Assembly: GCF_022512515.1 (NCBI RefSeq)
Contig: NZ_JAKWBK010000003.1
Location: forward strand, 620,001 to 684,000
DNA: 64,000 nt
Direction of reading: 5' to 3'
Source: Paraniabella hibiscisoli
GTDB taxonomy: Bacteria > Bacteroidota > Bacteroidia > Chitinophagales > Chitinophagaceae
Both the position numbers and the translations under genes were made by a program. This document shows, one piece after another, positions 1-10,467 of this stretch; positions within the stretch are counted from its first letter, which is position 1; each line of letters opens with the position of its first letter. The notes below the pieces were generated by a model. The model had not been told where the DNA came from. It saw nothing but the letters and a program-made list of their open reading frames with translations, and did no database searches.

Positions 1-1820
1 TCGTCTAATTGCAGGGCAATATCTTTCTCCCAGTTGATTAACTCACCATTATCTTTGGCCTCATCGTAGCTTTTCCTATCGATTGTGATGGTTACATCTA
101 TTGTTTTTTTAAACCCGCTGGTATTTTCTGCTGATATCATAAAGCCTTTTGCTATAGATACATCGCGCACCATATTCCCTAAAGCAAGCTGACAATACAA
201 TTTAATATCCTCCTTACTCATTACGCGGTCTTTGGAGAGCAATGCATATTTATATGCTACTACGCTATCCGTTTGACTTAGTCTGTTTTTGCCGCCCAGG
301 GTTGGTGTCAGAAGAAATGCAGAGGAAGCTTTTACCGAACTGGTTCGATAAGACTGTAGCCTTGTGCCAGCCCTTACGCCGTTGGCGGTAGCGCCGTTCG
401 TACTCCAGTAGGATATATACAGAAACCTGGAATCTGATTGTTTATTATTCCGAACCATTAGATAGGGGGTAAACGAAGTAGCATTACCGCTCGTGCCCGC
501 ACCTACAAGCTGTTCGATTTTTGTAATGGACTGTTGCAGGTTTTTAACTTCCTGCGCTACGAGGTCTTTACCTATGTTTGAAAAGGCCGCGCTCTCATCC
601 CGTAATAATTGCACCAGGTTTTCTATCACCATCTGCGCATCCCGCTCATCAAATCTGCCGGCACCGCCGTTTCGCATTACAATGCTCAATCCCGACTTTT
701 CTATTTCTTCCTGCTCTCTTACATGAAGCTTTCGCCCGCTATCATCGGTAATGGCATCTATGTCAAAAAACTGGTTCTCTTCAGAAAGAAGCGGTATTAC
801 ATTCATCATTTCCTGCAGCCGATAAGACATCTCATGCAGTCTTCTGTTTACAACCGGAAAAGCATTGGCAAAAACACTTACTTCTTCCAGCATGGCGCCA
901 GTTATGTTCTCAGGAAAAATAATTTTGATCCATCTTAATTTTTCATTATTCAGGCTATTGACCGCCGGACCAAAAACCTCCTTTAACTGATCTGGTGTTT
1001 TTGATTCGCGATTCATCATTCCTCCCGGCGAGTCGGTTACAGATATAAAATAATGTTCATACTGCTGCTTTACCAGCTTCATAAATTTATCGGATACACT
1101 GGCCTGCTGGTTAATGATTTGTTGCGCATACCAATCAGCATTGGTGTCAGGCAACCGATTATACCCTTTCCTTGTGCTAGCCGGTGTATCGTCTATTGTC
1201 CATCGGGTATTTTTTAGCTGATTATAGAAAATATCTTTGTGAATCTCGCTGCGGTATTGAAAATAAAACTGGGTATTTTTCAGGCTTACACGAGGATTAT
1301 CTAACGCTACCCAAAGTGTAGCATTGGGCAAAAATTGTTGTTCATTACCCACAGCCATCAGTTCCCTGGTAATGCTATCTGAGGTATAACGAAAAAACTT
1401 ATTACCGGCGGCCATGTATTTTACTGAACAGGCATTGATAAAGAAAGCATCAACAGGCGTAAAATATACATCAATATTGGCATTAGCTTCCTGTCCCATG
1501 GCAAGCGGCTGCGTTATGAAGAACTGTTCCCGCGGCGAAAGTACCGCTGTGTCATCCAGGCTATTAGCATTTAATATCGCCGATGCCTGATGAGGGCCCG
1601 TTAATACATCTGGAGCCAATAGCTGCATGATGCGATCCATCACCCTGGTGCGTGAATGGTGGATCTCATTGGATAGGCGTTCCAACTCAGCTGCGTTAAC
1701 CGACATTAGCAGGTTTACCAACGGATCGAAGCTGGAAGTATCCTCGGTCTCGGGGTACCCCCATATCCTCGCTGCATGATGTAACATCCTGTTTCTTATG
1801 TGCTCCCTGCTTTCACTCAT
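1..1820 (-). CDS. tssF: T6SS baseplate subunit TssF (3' end cut by window edge)
   Basis: Reads from the ATG at 1820 down to base 1 with no stop, giving at least 606 residues. TssF is the large wedge protein of the type VI secretion baseplate and acts with TssE, TssG and TssK in the cytoplasm at the membrane complex. The N-terminal stretch (residues 1-90: a helical start, then FDPLVNLLMSVNAAELERL and a conserved TRVMDRIMQLLAPDV block) matches the VasA/ImpG family. It starts 7 bases after the corrected stop of tssE, so the two are probably cotranscribed. The family in Bacteroidota is a little over 600 residues, so only a short C-terminus is missing. This is one of the few long genes here without a homopolymer break. 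Assignment is by motif recognition and context. Confidence 0.85.
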   Translation of the reverse strand, partial: MSESREHIRNRMLHHAARIWGYPETEDTSSFDPLVNLLMSVNAAELERLSNEIHHSRTRVMDRIMQLLAPDVLTGPHQASAILNANSLDDTAVLSPREQFFITQPLAMGQEANANIDVYFTPVDAFFINACSVKYMAAGNKFFRYTSDSITRELMAVGNEQQFLPNATLWVALDNPRVSLKNTQFYFQYRSEIHKDIFYNQLKNTRWTIDDTPASTRKGYNRLPDTNADWYAQQIINQQASVSDKFMKLVKQQYEHYFISVTDSPGGMMNRESKTPDQLKEVFGPAVNSLNNEKLRWIKIIFPENITGAMLEEVSVFANAFPVVNRRLHEMSYRLQEMMNVIPLLSEENQFFDIDAITDDSGRKLHVREQEEIEKSGLSIVMRNGGAGRFDERDAQMVIENLVQLLRDESAAFSNIGKDLVAQEVKNLQQSITKIEQLVGAGTSGNATSFTPYLMVRNNKQSDSRFLYISYWSTNGATANGVRAGTRLQSYRTSSVKASSAFLLTPTLGGKNRLSQTDSVVAYKYALLSKDRVMSKEDIKLYCQLALGNMVRDVSIAKGFMISAENTSGFKKTIDVTITIDRKSYDEAKDNGELINWEKDIALQLD

Positions 1821-1827
1821 GTTTATT

Positions 1828-2264
1828 CTAGTTATAGGCCAGGGGACTTACAAAAAAGCTATCCCTGTATACAATGTTTTCGTTAGTGGCTACCATTACA
1901 CCCGTTATCAAAAATCAAGCTTGCGTTTCATACGCGGATCAGTAGTTCTGTCGGGTATTTCCTCCTGCATCACATTCATTTCTACCTTTACCTTTTCTAT
2001 ACGGGTTTCGTATATAGCAATGGTTGAGGCTATAGACCTTAGTATATGTTCTTTTTGTTTGTTGCGATAAGATACATTATCGAAATCTTCATCCCACAGG
2101 CTGCTACCATACTGAACATCGCTTAACAACTCCCCGAAAGAAGTAGTAAGTATGAGGTGCAGATGATGCGCAATAGATTCCTTTTGGCTGCACTTCGGCA
2201 GTATCTTTTTGGCGGTAATGCTACCCAGGTCGAGTGGTAGCTTATAATAGTTTTGAAAATTCAT
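1828..2264 (-). CDS. tssE: T6SS baseplate subunit TssE (gp25-like)
   Basis: About 145 residues once one base is restored in the A run at 1910-1914. Without it the frame stops early, at 1908. The product is a gp25/GPW-type baseplate protein. It has an N-terminal PLDLGSI segment, a SIAHHLHLILTTSFGELL helix and a central YGSSLWDEDFD motif. The restored C-terminus contains VMVATNENIVYRDSFFVSPL, typical of the strand end of this family. In T6SS it joins the sheath to the wedge. It is the first gene of a short tssE-tssF unit, and a possible promoter lies at 2361-2389. The gp25 fold also occurs in phage tails, but the TssF, TssB/C and TssD neighbours settle it as T6SS. Confidence 0.87.
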
Positions 2265-2360
2265 ATCCCGGCATTTTCAATAAATGTATAAGTTGCGATT
2301 AGCCAGGTTCAAAAGATATTTTCTTGATAGGTAAACGCGAAACAATAAAATCTCGTATAA

Positions 2361-2389
2361 CAAATATGCTTATTTTATAAGTTTTCCAA
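2361..2389 (-). promoter_or_regulatory. putative promoter of tssE-tssF
   Basis: On the minus strand a TTG (2389-2387) is followed after 18 bases by CATATTTG (2368-2361), one mismatch from the Bacteroidota TAnnTTTG -7 box. It lies about 95 bases upstream of the tssE ATG, in the 184-bp AT-rich gap between the J-domain gene and tssE. Inferred from consensus only. Confidence 0.4.
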
Positions 2390-2448
2390 ACGCTTTAAGT
2401 TAATTTTTACCAAACGTTAATAATCAACCCACTACAGGTCTATTACAA

Positions 2449-3291
2449 TTATTGTGCTACAATTTCAACATCCGCGGTTTTTATCCATCCTTCTATTCTA
2501 TAGGAGCTGTTAACAGCACTTTGAAAGATGGCATAATAGTAATTCCCGGCTTTTTTATGGCACTGTGCTTTATTGCCTTTTGACAAAAATTTATCGTTAA
2601 GAACGGACGCTCCCGGCTGCTCGAAAAAATAGGTTTTAGGAGCTACAACTTTAATCCAAAGGTCTAAAGCCAATTCCCGGGTGGCCTGCTGTGCTGGCAA
2701 AGGCTCCAGCTCCTGTTTTTTGGGTAAGGGTAATGGCACTATGGCTGCCTGCTCAACGACCGGCACCGCTGATGATGCACTTTTGAAGAAATCCTTATTA
2801 GCGACGGCGATCCATACAAGCAGGGCAAAAGCTAATATCCCGCCAAGTATAAAATGCCAGCTGGCGTTCATTTGCTTCGATTTTAACCCGGCCTCAATAG
2901 CCGTTACATTACGTGTAGCCTTTATATATGCCTGTTTTGCCGATATATAAACAGGAGCCAGCTTTTGTATAGCAGCATCAACGGATACAGGCGGGTCCTC
3001 ATCCGGTACAATACTATCATCCCGGGCATCTTTATTTGCGGTGGTTGCCTGTTGAGAAGCCAGCCTCGTTTCATCGTATACCACATCATAATCGGCGCGC
3101 ACCTCAGGGGTCATTAGCACTTCAAAAGCCTCATTGATCTTCTTAGACCATTCTTCAAAATAGGAATCACCTATATTTTTATCGGGATGAAATTTCAACA
3201 GTAATTTTCGGTAGGCAGTACGAATCTGGTCGGGTGTTGCGGACCTCGGTACACCCAGGATTTCATAATAATTTTTTAATGTTCCGCCCAT
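2449..3291 (-). CDS. membrane-anchored J-domain protein in the T6SS locus
   Basis: 280 residues. Residues 6-70 form a clear J domain (NYYEILGVPRSATPDQIRTA, then the diagnostic HPDK in KFHPDKN). A charged linker follows, then one membrane helix around residues 147-168 (FILGGILAFALLVWIAV). A C-terminal domain of about 75 residues resembles a small SH3-like module (LWIKVVAPKTYFFEQPG ... IEGWIKTADVE). J domains stimulate Hsp70 (DnaK). There is no zinc-finger region, so this is a specialised J protein and not general DnaJ. Its ATG lies one base after the stop of the preceding small membrane-protein gene, so the two are translationally close and may act together. A role in T6SS assembly or effector handling is inferred only from location. 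Confidence 0.75.
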   Translation of the reverse strand: MGGTLKNYYEILGVPRSATPDQIRTAYRKLLLKFHPDKNIGDSYFEEWSKKINEAFEVLMTPEVRADYDVVYDETRLASQQATTANKDARDDSIVPDEDPPVSVDAAIQKLAPVYISAKQAYIKATRNVTAIEAGLKSKQMNASWHFILGGILAFALLVWIAVANKDFFKSASSAVPVVEQAAIVPLPLPKKQELEPLPAQQATRELALDLWIKVVAPKTYFFEQPGASVLNDKFLSKGNKAQCHKKAGNYYYAIFQSAVNSSYRIEGWIKTADVEIVAQ

Positions 3292-3292
3292 A

Positions 3293-3713
3293 TCAAAAAT
3301 CTTTCAATTGTATCACCCGTTGATTTTCTACTACCACTTGTGTAGGGCTTCCGGATTGGTCCTGCTCTTTGTAGTACCAATTCTCATCACCTCTTTTTTA
3401 TCAACCTTTTCTATACGTTGCGGATGTCCCCATGCCATGGTTAAAAAGGTTACAGGCATACCTATACTTACCACACCATTTTTGATGTGGTCTGCATAAG
3501 GTTCTTCAAATTGCTGATCAATCAGCTGAAAAATCTCTTTCTCGATATGATTAAAGTCTTTGCTTGCTTCAGACAATCGCTGCCGGGCAGGCGCCAGGTC
3601 CCTCTCAGCTAACTGGCGGGCCCTTTTTCATTTTTATCCTTCCGATAGATGTATAACATATACGTCAGCACCAAAAGCAATGCAACAACCTGTAAAATGA
3701 TCATGAAGCGCAT
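3293..3713 (-). CDS. small membrane-anchored protein, unknown function
   Basis: About 140 residues after restoring one base in each of two T runs (3624-3628 and 3394-3399 on the plus strand). The N-terminus is a single membrane helix (MIILQVVALLLVLTYMLYI). A charged coiled-coil-like segment rich in Arg, Glu and Gln follows (RARQLAERDLAPARQRLSEA). The C-terminal domain contains GMPVTFLTMAWGHPQRIEKV and then a W-Y-Y motif. This 'WG.P' followed by a W.Y strand resembles small SmpA/OmlA-type or DUF domains, but I cannot name the family. Its stop is adjacent to the J-domain gene start, so the pair forms an operon within the T6SS locus. Confidence 0.6.
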
Positions 3714-3871
3714 TATTAAATTACGTAATACTTCACAGCAAATTCATAGCCAAAGTAATATTTTTCTTAAATAATGATAATACTTTTCAGAATTAAATAA
3801 TTGTTAGCCTCAATTATTATATTTACACGATCCTATTCACTAATTCGTTGACCTACAATCCTGATGAAAGC

Positions 3872-5179
3872 ATGAGATACCTCTTTTTAAGTTGTATTTT
3901 TTATTATCTATTTCTGCTAAAGTTATTGCACAAACAGATACGGCATCCAGGCATCAGTTCTACGCCGGTTTGCAGAGTGGATTCCTGTTTAAAAACAATA
4001 GCCTCAATAAGAATCCGCTTTATCATTTAAGCAACGGCATGTACGCCGAAATAATAGCGGGTTGGCGTTACCGACAGTTTGGCTGGGAACTGGCTTTGGG
4101 TAACTTAACGATCAAGAGAGATCCTTCAAAGTTCACTTCTTATACAGCATCTGCAAACGATGTGCTCAATGCGCAGGCTAACAATACCATGTATAAAAAT
4201 GCCACGGACTCCGGACAAATCGGCAATGCTGTTTTCAGATTTCCACAAGGATCTCAGCAGCAGCATGAAAACTTCAAAGGCTGGTATTTACTTACCGGCC
4301 CCTCATACTGGTTCAACAATCAAAAATGGCAGTTTCAATTGAACCTGAAAGGAGGTGTTATCTCCAGGCAATTCGGCTATTACATGGTGAATGGCAAAGG
4401 CATTTCGCCAGACAGCATTACAATAAGCTATAATGCTGCCACCTCGTCAGTGAAAGTACCACCTACACTTGGCAAAGCAACGGTGACACCCAACGGAGCT
4501 TTTGTGAGATATGGGATGAGCCAGGATCTTTGGAAAGCTTTGCAGGCCCGAAAGTCTGCAACTGTATTAGCGAAAAATCAGGGTTACAATTTATAGGGAG
4601 GGCCGGCGTACAGGCAGCATATTTTATTACCCCGAAAATTTCGGTCAATGCAGCAGCGGAATATTGGTTCATACCTTCTCCGCGTATGACCGGAATGGAT
4701 ACACTGGGAGGTGTAGTCAATGCAACGCTTAGAACCAATAGCCGGCCCACCACTCCTGCCAAAACGAGCTACCGATTATCTTTACAACAAAACTACAATG
4801 ATGAAGCCAGTCTTGGTTTTTAAGTGCCAGCCTCGGCGTCAGGTTCTGGCTCGGAGCATCGAAAACCACAAAATCCAAGCCCATTGCCGAGTCAATTTTG
4901 AGTATAGCCCCTAAGCACTTATCTATATCAGTTACTGATGCCGATAACCAACCGGTCAAGGAAGTAACGATAAAAATTTATAAGGAAGGAGAAAGCGATT
5001 ATACCGAAACAATCACCCATGAAAACGGGCAAGCCTCCCTGTTAGAAAATCTATCTCCCGGCAATTATACTATAAGCGGAACAAAAGGCAAATCAACTAC
5101 CAACAAGGTTCAATTAACGACTGAGCATTTTAAGTCTGCAGATAAAGTAATAGGTATAAAGCTGACATTACAACCATGA
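3872..5179 (+). CDS. outer-membrane beta-barrel-like protein with C-terminal Ig-like/regulatory domain
   Basis: About 436 residues when one T is restored in each of three runs (3897-3902, 4500-4503, 4817-4821). All three repairs give a continuous protein. The first yields a typical Sec signal peptide (MRYLFLSCIFLLSISAKVIA, cut before QTD). The middle 330 residues have the alternating aromatic/polar strands of a porin-like or OmpA-like barrel (HQFYAGLQSGFLF, YRQFGWELALGNL, GWYLLTGPSYWFN). The last ~85 residues look like a carboxypeptidase-regulatory or Cna-B-type domain (LSISVTDADNQPVKEVTIKI, then a G-N-Y-T-I turn). It is the only plus-strand gene in the T6SS block and converges on the candidate immunity gene, with 8 bases between stops. 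Function unknown. It may be a T6SS accessory or an unrelated surface protein. Confidence 0.6.
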
Positions 5180-5187
5180 AGTTTAGT

Positions 5188-5885
5188 TTACTCATCAAAC
5201 TTTTTACGTTGTGATTGAATGCCGATATCCAGCAACCCAATGATTAGTTCCTGAAATTCGGGCTGAATATCTAGATCCCATTCATAACTATAGCCGTCTT
5301 CATCGTTGTGTTCCTCCTCCGCCCATACATCCCTGCCACTACATTCTACATGCAATTTAAGATGATCAAGCGTTATGGCTTTTATACTTTCAAAGCGCTT
5401 TTGAGGTATGGATGACTCTTTTATTTGTACATAATTACAAGACTTATTAAAGCTTATAATCAGCCAGTTCTTATTATCGATATTGGTATCGCCTTCGCGA
5501 ATATATTCGAAACGAATGGTGAGGTATTTCTTTTCAATTTTTATCTGAACCGAATTAAAATGGTTTGTTGAGATTTGCCATTGCTCTTCATTATATTTTT
5601 TATAAAACCGGCAATAAGAGACGCCGCCTTGTTTTTAGAAAGATCTACTTCAAAACCTGTATCAACCTTTTGAACTTTCGCGTCAAAAGTCATGCTTTTA
5701 TTATCGATACGTAAATTCGAAAAGGGCACCAAAGAGGCGTCAACCAAAGGCGTTTCATTTAACATAAAGCGCCCGCCTTTTAGGGTTCTGAAATTCTCTC
5801 CGTTTATTATATCTATACGTGTCCACAGTTTACCGGGATCTAACAAAAAGGCAACTGTACTTGCAACAGATTTTACTATTTCCAT
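5188..5885 (-). CDS. putative immunity protein for the Rhs toxin
   Basis: About 232 residues if one base is restored near 5565-5575, where frame 'MKSNGKSQ' must pass to 'HFNSVQIKIEKKYL'. The N-terminal half has no signal peptide and contains KLWTRIDIINGENFRTLKGG. The C-terminal half is acidic (CSGRDVWAEEEHNDEDGYSY) and ends QSQRKKFDE. It lies 6 bases after the rhs stop on the same strand, the usual place for the immunity gene of a polymorphic toxin. No signal peptide fits neutralisation of a cytoplasmic toxin. I do not recognise the family, so the role rests on position alone. Confidence 0.55.
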
Positions 5886-5891
5886 ATCTTT

Positions 5892-8800
5892 TTAGTGTCT
5901 ATGTTTGTCTAAAGCATCGAACGACTCTTTAGATCTCTTTCCATATTGTTTTGTTCCCTGGTATTTATCCAGTACTGCTTTGGTATCAATGCGGGCAGCT
6001 TCAAAATCGGCTCTCATAATAGTTATGGGATCGCCACCTTTACGGGGAATTGTTACACTTTTTGCCTCCCCGTCAATTAAAGGCTGAAACATGTTATGCC
6101 GGCATTCCGCGCAAACCTGAACTTCTTTCACCACTCCCTCGGGAAACTGCCCTTTAACATCAGATATCACTACATCCTGCCCCCTCAATTGTCCTTTTTC
6201 CGCCAGTTCATTTAAATTACGTATTTCAGAATGGACTTTGTTCTTGGATGGCAATGAGCTCGAGTTTTTGCCTGCGGTTACCTTGGAAGTGGCTCCTTTC
6301 ATGCCACCGGGCATAAGACCATAATAATCCAGCCACCCTGCCGGGTTATTTACATAACCATATAAATTCTTCCCGCCTTCCAATCTTATCGGATCCTGAC
6401 TCACATAAGAACCACTTTCGCTATCATAATAGCGAAACCGGTTATAAGCCAGCCCCGTCTCCTCATCCATATACTGTCCCTGATAAAGATAAGGGATAAA
6501 ATTACTTTGCCCGGTTTGTTTGCGTGTACTGCCGTAGATATCAATATCTCTTTCCCAAACTTTCTCACCATTAACGCTGTATGCATGTGTTGGTGTGCCC
6601 ATGTAATCTGTAATAATACTATATGCTTCAGACCCTATGATTTTGGCAGCCGGTACAAAGCTGTATTCTTCAAATACCCAGGTAACCAGGTCATTTAAAG
6701 GCTCTGGCTCTTCTTTCAGGCCATCTTCACCAATCGACTTTTGCGGTGGATACCGGCCTTCATAATTCCATTCGTGCAAAGGAACATTTCCATCCCATAC
6801 AAATCGTGTAACCCTGTTTTGTACACTTTCTGAAGAGCTTCCGTCTATCCTTTGTTGCTTAACTATTTTAGCCGTTCTTCTCCCCAAAGGATCATAGCAA
6901 AACTCAATCTCCCGTCCACCAGGGTTGATCACTTTTTGTAAAGTACCATTACTGTTCCATTCGTATTCCCACCCTGTAGCTGTTCTTTGCAGTATGATCC
7001 CTTTTTCTTTTGCTATATCGGTTTTATCTATAGCGCTAAGATTTTCATTTCGTTTAAATTCTTTAAATATCAGGTTACCTTCAGCATCATAGTAATAACA
7101 ATATTTATCATCTTCCTCCAAACGTCCGCCTTTCGTATACTTCCTGTCGGTTTTACTCCTTGTTTTATACAGGTTCCCTATTTTATCGGGAACACGATAA
7201 AGCGTTTCAACACCTGTTTTTTCTTCATATACAGCGCTGATCAAATTATCAAAAGCATCATACTCAAAGTCAATTTTAGCCTGTGTTAATTCATTTACTA
7301 TTTTATTAAGCTTGTCACCCCGTCCCCAATCGTACCGGGTTCGGCATTGCTCTATATTTTTGCTCCGATGGTGCGACGGACAACACGCCCCAGCCTGTCG
7401 TGTTCAGTTGACACACTTACACCGCCGCTTAATTGCCGATGCAACTCCAGGCCGGTATTATCACGTTGGAATGAAGCCTGCCATATGCTGTTATTTTGGG
7501 TAGCAGACTGCCCACCTGCACCCAACACTCCCGTAAGCCGGGCTATTCTCTCCTCCACTTCTTTCAGTTTTGCATCAAAAGCAGCAGACGAACTTAGAGA
7601 TTGTGGCTCTACACCATTTCCTCCGTCAATTTGGGTAAGCATTCCCCATTCGTTATACACCATTTTTATATTAGCGCCTAAACTGCTTCCGGTACTTAAA
7701 CAATTACCGTCTTTATCATACATTTTTGTTACTGTATAGCCATCCTGTATTTCTTTTATTACCTGGCCCGCCTTATTACGTTCTAGTTTAATATGGCTGG
7801 TTTCATTAACAGCTTCTGCCAGTTGACCGTCTGCATTATATTTATAGGCAACCATGCTCCCGTCAGAATGCTCTTCTTTTACTATATTCCCAACACTATC
7901 ATAATCATAGGAAGTCCACTTATCTGCGGGTCTCAGCACTTTAATGACCCTTCCGTTTCCATCACGTTGATATCGACGGTTCAATCCGTCAAACCCCCAC
8001 TCACTAACCACATTACCTACCGCATCAAGACCAAATTTATACATCTCTCCGCCTTCATTAACAATACTTCGCAGTTGCAACTCTGTGTCATAATTAAATT
8101 TAACGGTATGGTTATTTTGTCTCCTGCCACGCAATATACCCATGGGCCCGTATTCAAATTGTACAGCATTATTGTAATCTCTTACTTCCAGTAAGTTACC
8201 AGCCTTGTCATATTCAAATTGGTGCACATTACCATCCGGATCTTTTAAGCGGGTTAGTAGCCCCAGGTCATTATACTCATAGGTAGTCACATTACCCCGC
8301 ACGTCTTTCTGAAAAACCAGATTTCCCAACTCATCATAATTGAACACCTGTTCAAGACCATTAGGATACCGGAAACGAGTCAGGTTATTTTGTTTGTCAT
8401 AAAAAAGTTCGAAACGACGTTCTTTATCGTCGGTTATATATTTAAGTTGTTTTCCTTCGTAGGTGTAGTAGACGGTATTGCCCCGCATGCCGGTACGGCT
8501 TATCAAACGGCTCTGCTCATCATACTCCCAACTAATGGAACGGTTACCGGGGCTACTGACAAAACTTATATTCTGACGCTCATCATAGATATAGTTGCAG
8601 GCTTCGTCATTTTCGTTGATGATACGGCTAATTTGTCCATAACTGTTATACTGGTATTGCTCCGTTCCTCCTTCCGGATTAACTATCACTTCGAGGTCCT
8701 GATAGCTATTGTAAATCTGGCGGGTGATACCTCCGTTCGCATCAACAATTTTATAAATCAGTTTCTTGTTGTCATAATAATATTCAGTTTGATGACCAAG

Positions 8801-10410
8801 GCTATCCCTGGTAATGGTTTGTCCACTGCCATCTTCATGTTGTTTATATTCGGTCCAGTATTCCAAAATACCGCCATCGCCCCAGGTATGAATACATCTT
8901 GCGCCATCTCCTTTACCCTCATACTCCCAATAAAAGCTATGATCACTCTGATTGGTTAGCTTCACTAATAAATGGCCATCATATTCAAAGCTTTTAACGG
9001 CACCCAACGCATCTTCATTACCAACCATATTACCTTTAGCATCGTATGTATACTGTATAAAATTAATTCGCCTGTTGTTGGCAATAGTATACACTCTCAA
9101 TATACGTCCTAAATCATCGCACTGTACTCTGATAAGCCGACCCGCGCTATCTATGATAGATGAAAGGCTGCCTTTTGCATCGTATTCAAAGTGTATACTA
9201 AAGGCTTGCGGATCTGTGATTGACTCAAGCATGGCAAATCCTTCCCGGTTCTTCTTGTCACCAAACCGATACATCAATTTGCCGCTGTCTGTTGCAAAAT
9301 ACCCTTTATCATCCCTTTCAAAAAACAGCTGCTCTATTCTATGGTAAAATATCTCGCCTTTCTGAAGATAAGGCAGGGCTGTTCCCTTCCGTCTTTCAGG
9401 CGTATGGCAAAACCATTACCCACATCGTATAAACCCATATTGTAGCTGTGATGCCAGTTATACCCCAACGAGGTTTCCACTTCAGCATCGCTGTAGTAAG
9501 TACGCGCCCACACAAACGGGATAGGACCTGGTAAATCAAAGTCGATATTGGTATGTATCACCCGCCCTGTTGCTGCATCTACCGGTTCTCCAAAAGATTT
9601 ACATTTGACCGACTGCAATATATTAGCGAGCTTCTCATTCTTCTTGGATATCTTGTTGATGATATCCTGGAATTTATCGCCCAGTTTTTTCCAGGCCTTG
9701 CTTAGCCCCTTAATACCCAACGACAACATTAACTGGAAAAGGTCGATCGTAGGAGGTCCTCCAACCAATACCGGTCCGCCGCTGCTGATGATGGCCAGCA
9801 ACATGGAAGTAGGCATCATCAGATCGAGTACAGGGCGTGGCGTTTTGTTCATTCTGGGCAGACTGGGAAAGCCTACCAGGTTACAAGAAAGCGCCGGATG
9901 AAATTGGGTGGAGAAAGGTCCTCCATCAGCCAGCACTGTGCTGCTGCCCATCCACATTTCGGAAGACGAAGTAGGAACTGCCATCGGCAATAAATGCAGG
10001 AACATCGCCGGCAGGTGCATTACGGGTGTACCCGCATTATTGATCCAACGGGAGTGTACTTTAACCGACGGCTTTAATGCATTAACAATCGCTGATGCTA
10101 CACCAGCAACACTAAAACCTTCCCCTTCCGCAGGTGGTGGTGGTAATGCGGAGGCAATAGCATTCATTACCGCGCCAAAAATATCGAATACCAGACCCAC
10201 ATGCGGAACTGGAAAAACCGGGCAGGGTGGCGCAATTGTTTGCTCGAAGTCGATGCCCATAGCCAGGTCAAAATACTTACCTGCAGGCATTCCCGGCATA
10301 GCCGGAAATATACTGGCCAGGCCGGCCTGGAGTTCATCGAGCTTGCCTTTTGCTTCGCCAAACAGTTCACCAAAGCCTTTACTGGGTGCGGATCCTGCTG
10401 CTACTGCCAT
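5892..10410 (-). CDS. PAAR-like Rhs effector with C-terminal deaminase-like toxin domain
   Basis: One gene of about 1506 residues split by two missing bases (C run 9384-9386; T run 7357-7361). The N-terminus has hydrophobic segments and a PAAR-like region (VHSRWINNAGTPVMHLPAM ... MWMGSSTVLADGGPF). A DUF6531-type linker follows (SFGEPVDAATGRVIHTNIDF), then many RHS/YD repeats (YDxxGxL, YDExGNLV). The Rhs core ends in DPIRLEGGKNLYGYVNNP. The last ~140 residues differ from the core. They carry HSEIRNLNELAEKGQ and, about 40 residues later, CAECRHNM, the H-x-E plus C-x2-C layout of deaminase-fold toxins (YwqJ-like). Rhs cages hold and release such toxins, and the PAAR tip fits on VgrG. The gene follows vgrG and a putative adaptor and precedes a candidate immunity gene. 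The toxin assignment is inferred from the motif pair. Confidence 0.8.
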
Positions 10411-10467
10411 TATAGAATGCTTTTAAATAGTTTAGTATCAAAATATAGATAGCCTCCGTTATCATTC

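Noticed and set aside
1798..2070. Plus-strand ORF overlapping tssF/tssE
   Set aside because: It lies antisense to tssE, whose corrected frame is continuous and family-typical.
8390..8959. A 189-codon plus-strand ORF inside the rhs gene
   Set aside because: It is antisense to the YD-repeat region, which is a convincing Rhs protein. The hydrophobic composition of the antisense frame comes from the repeat codons.
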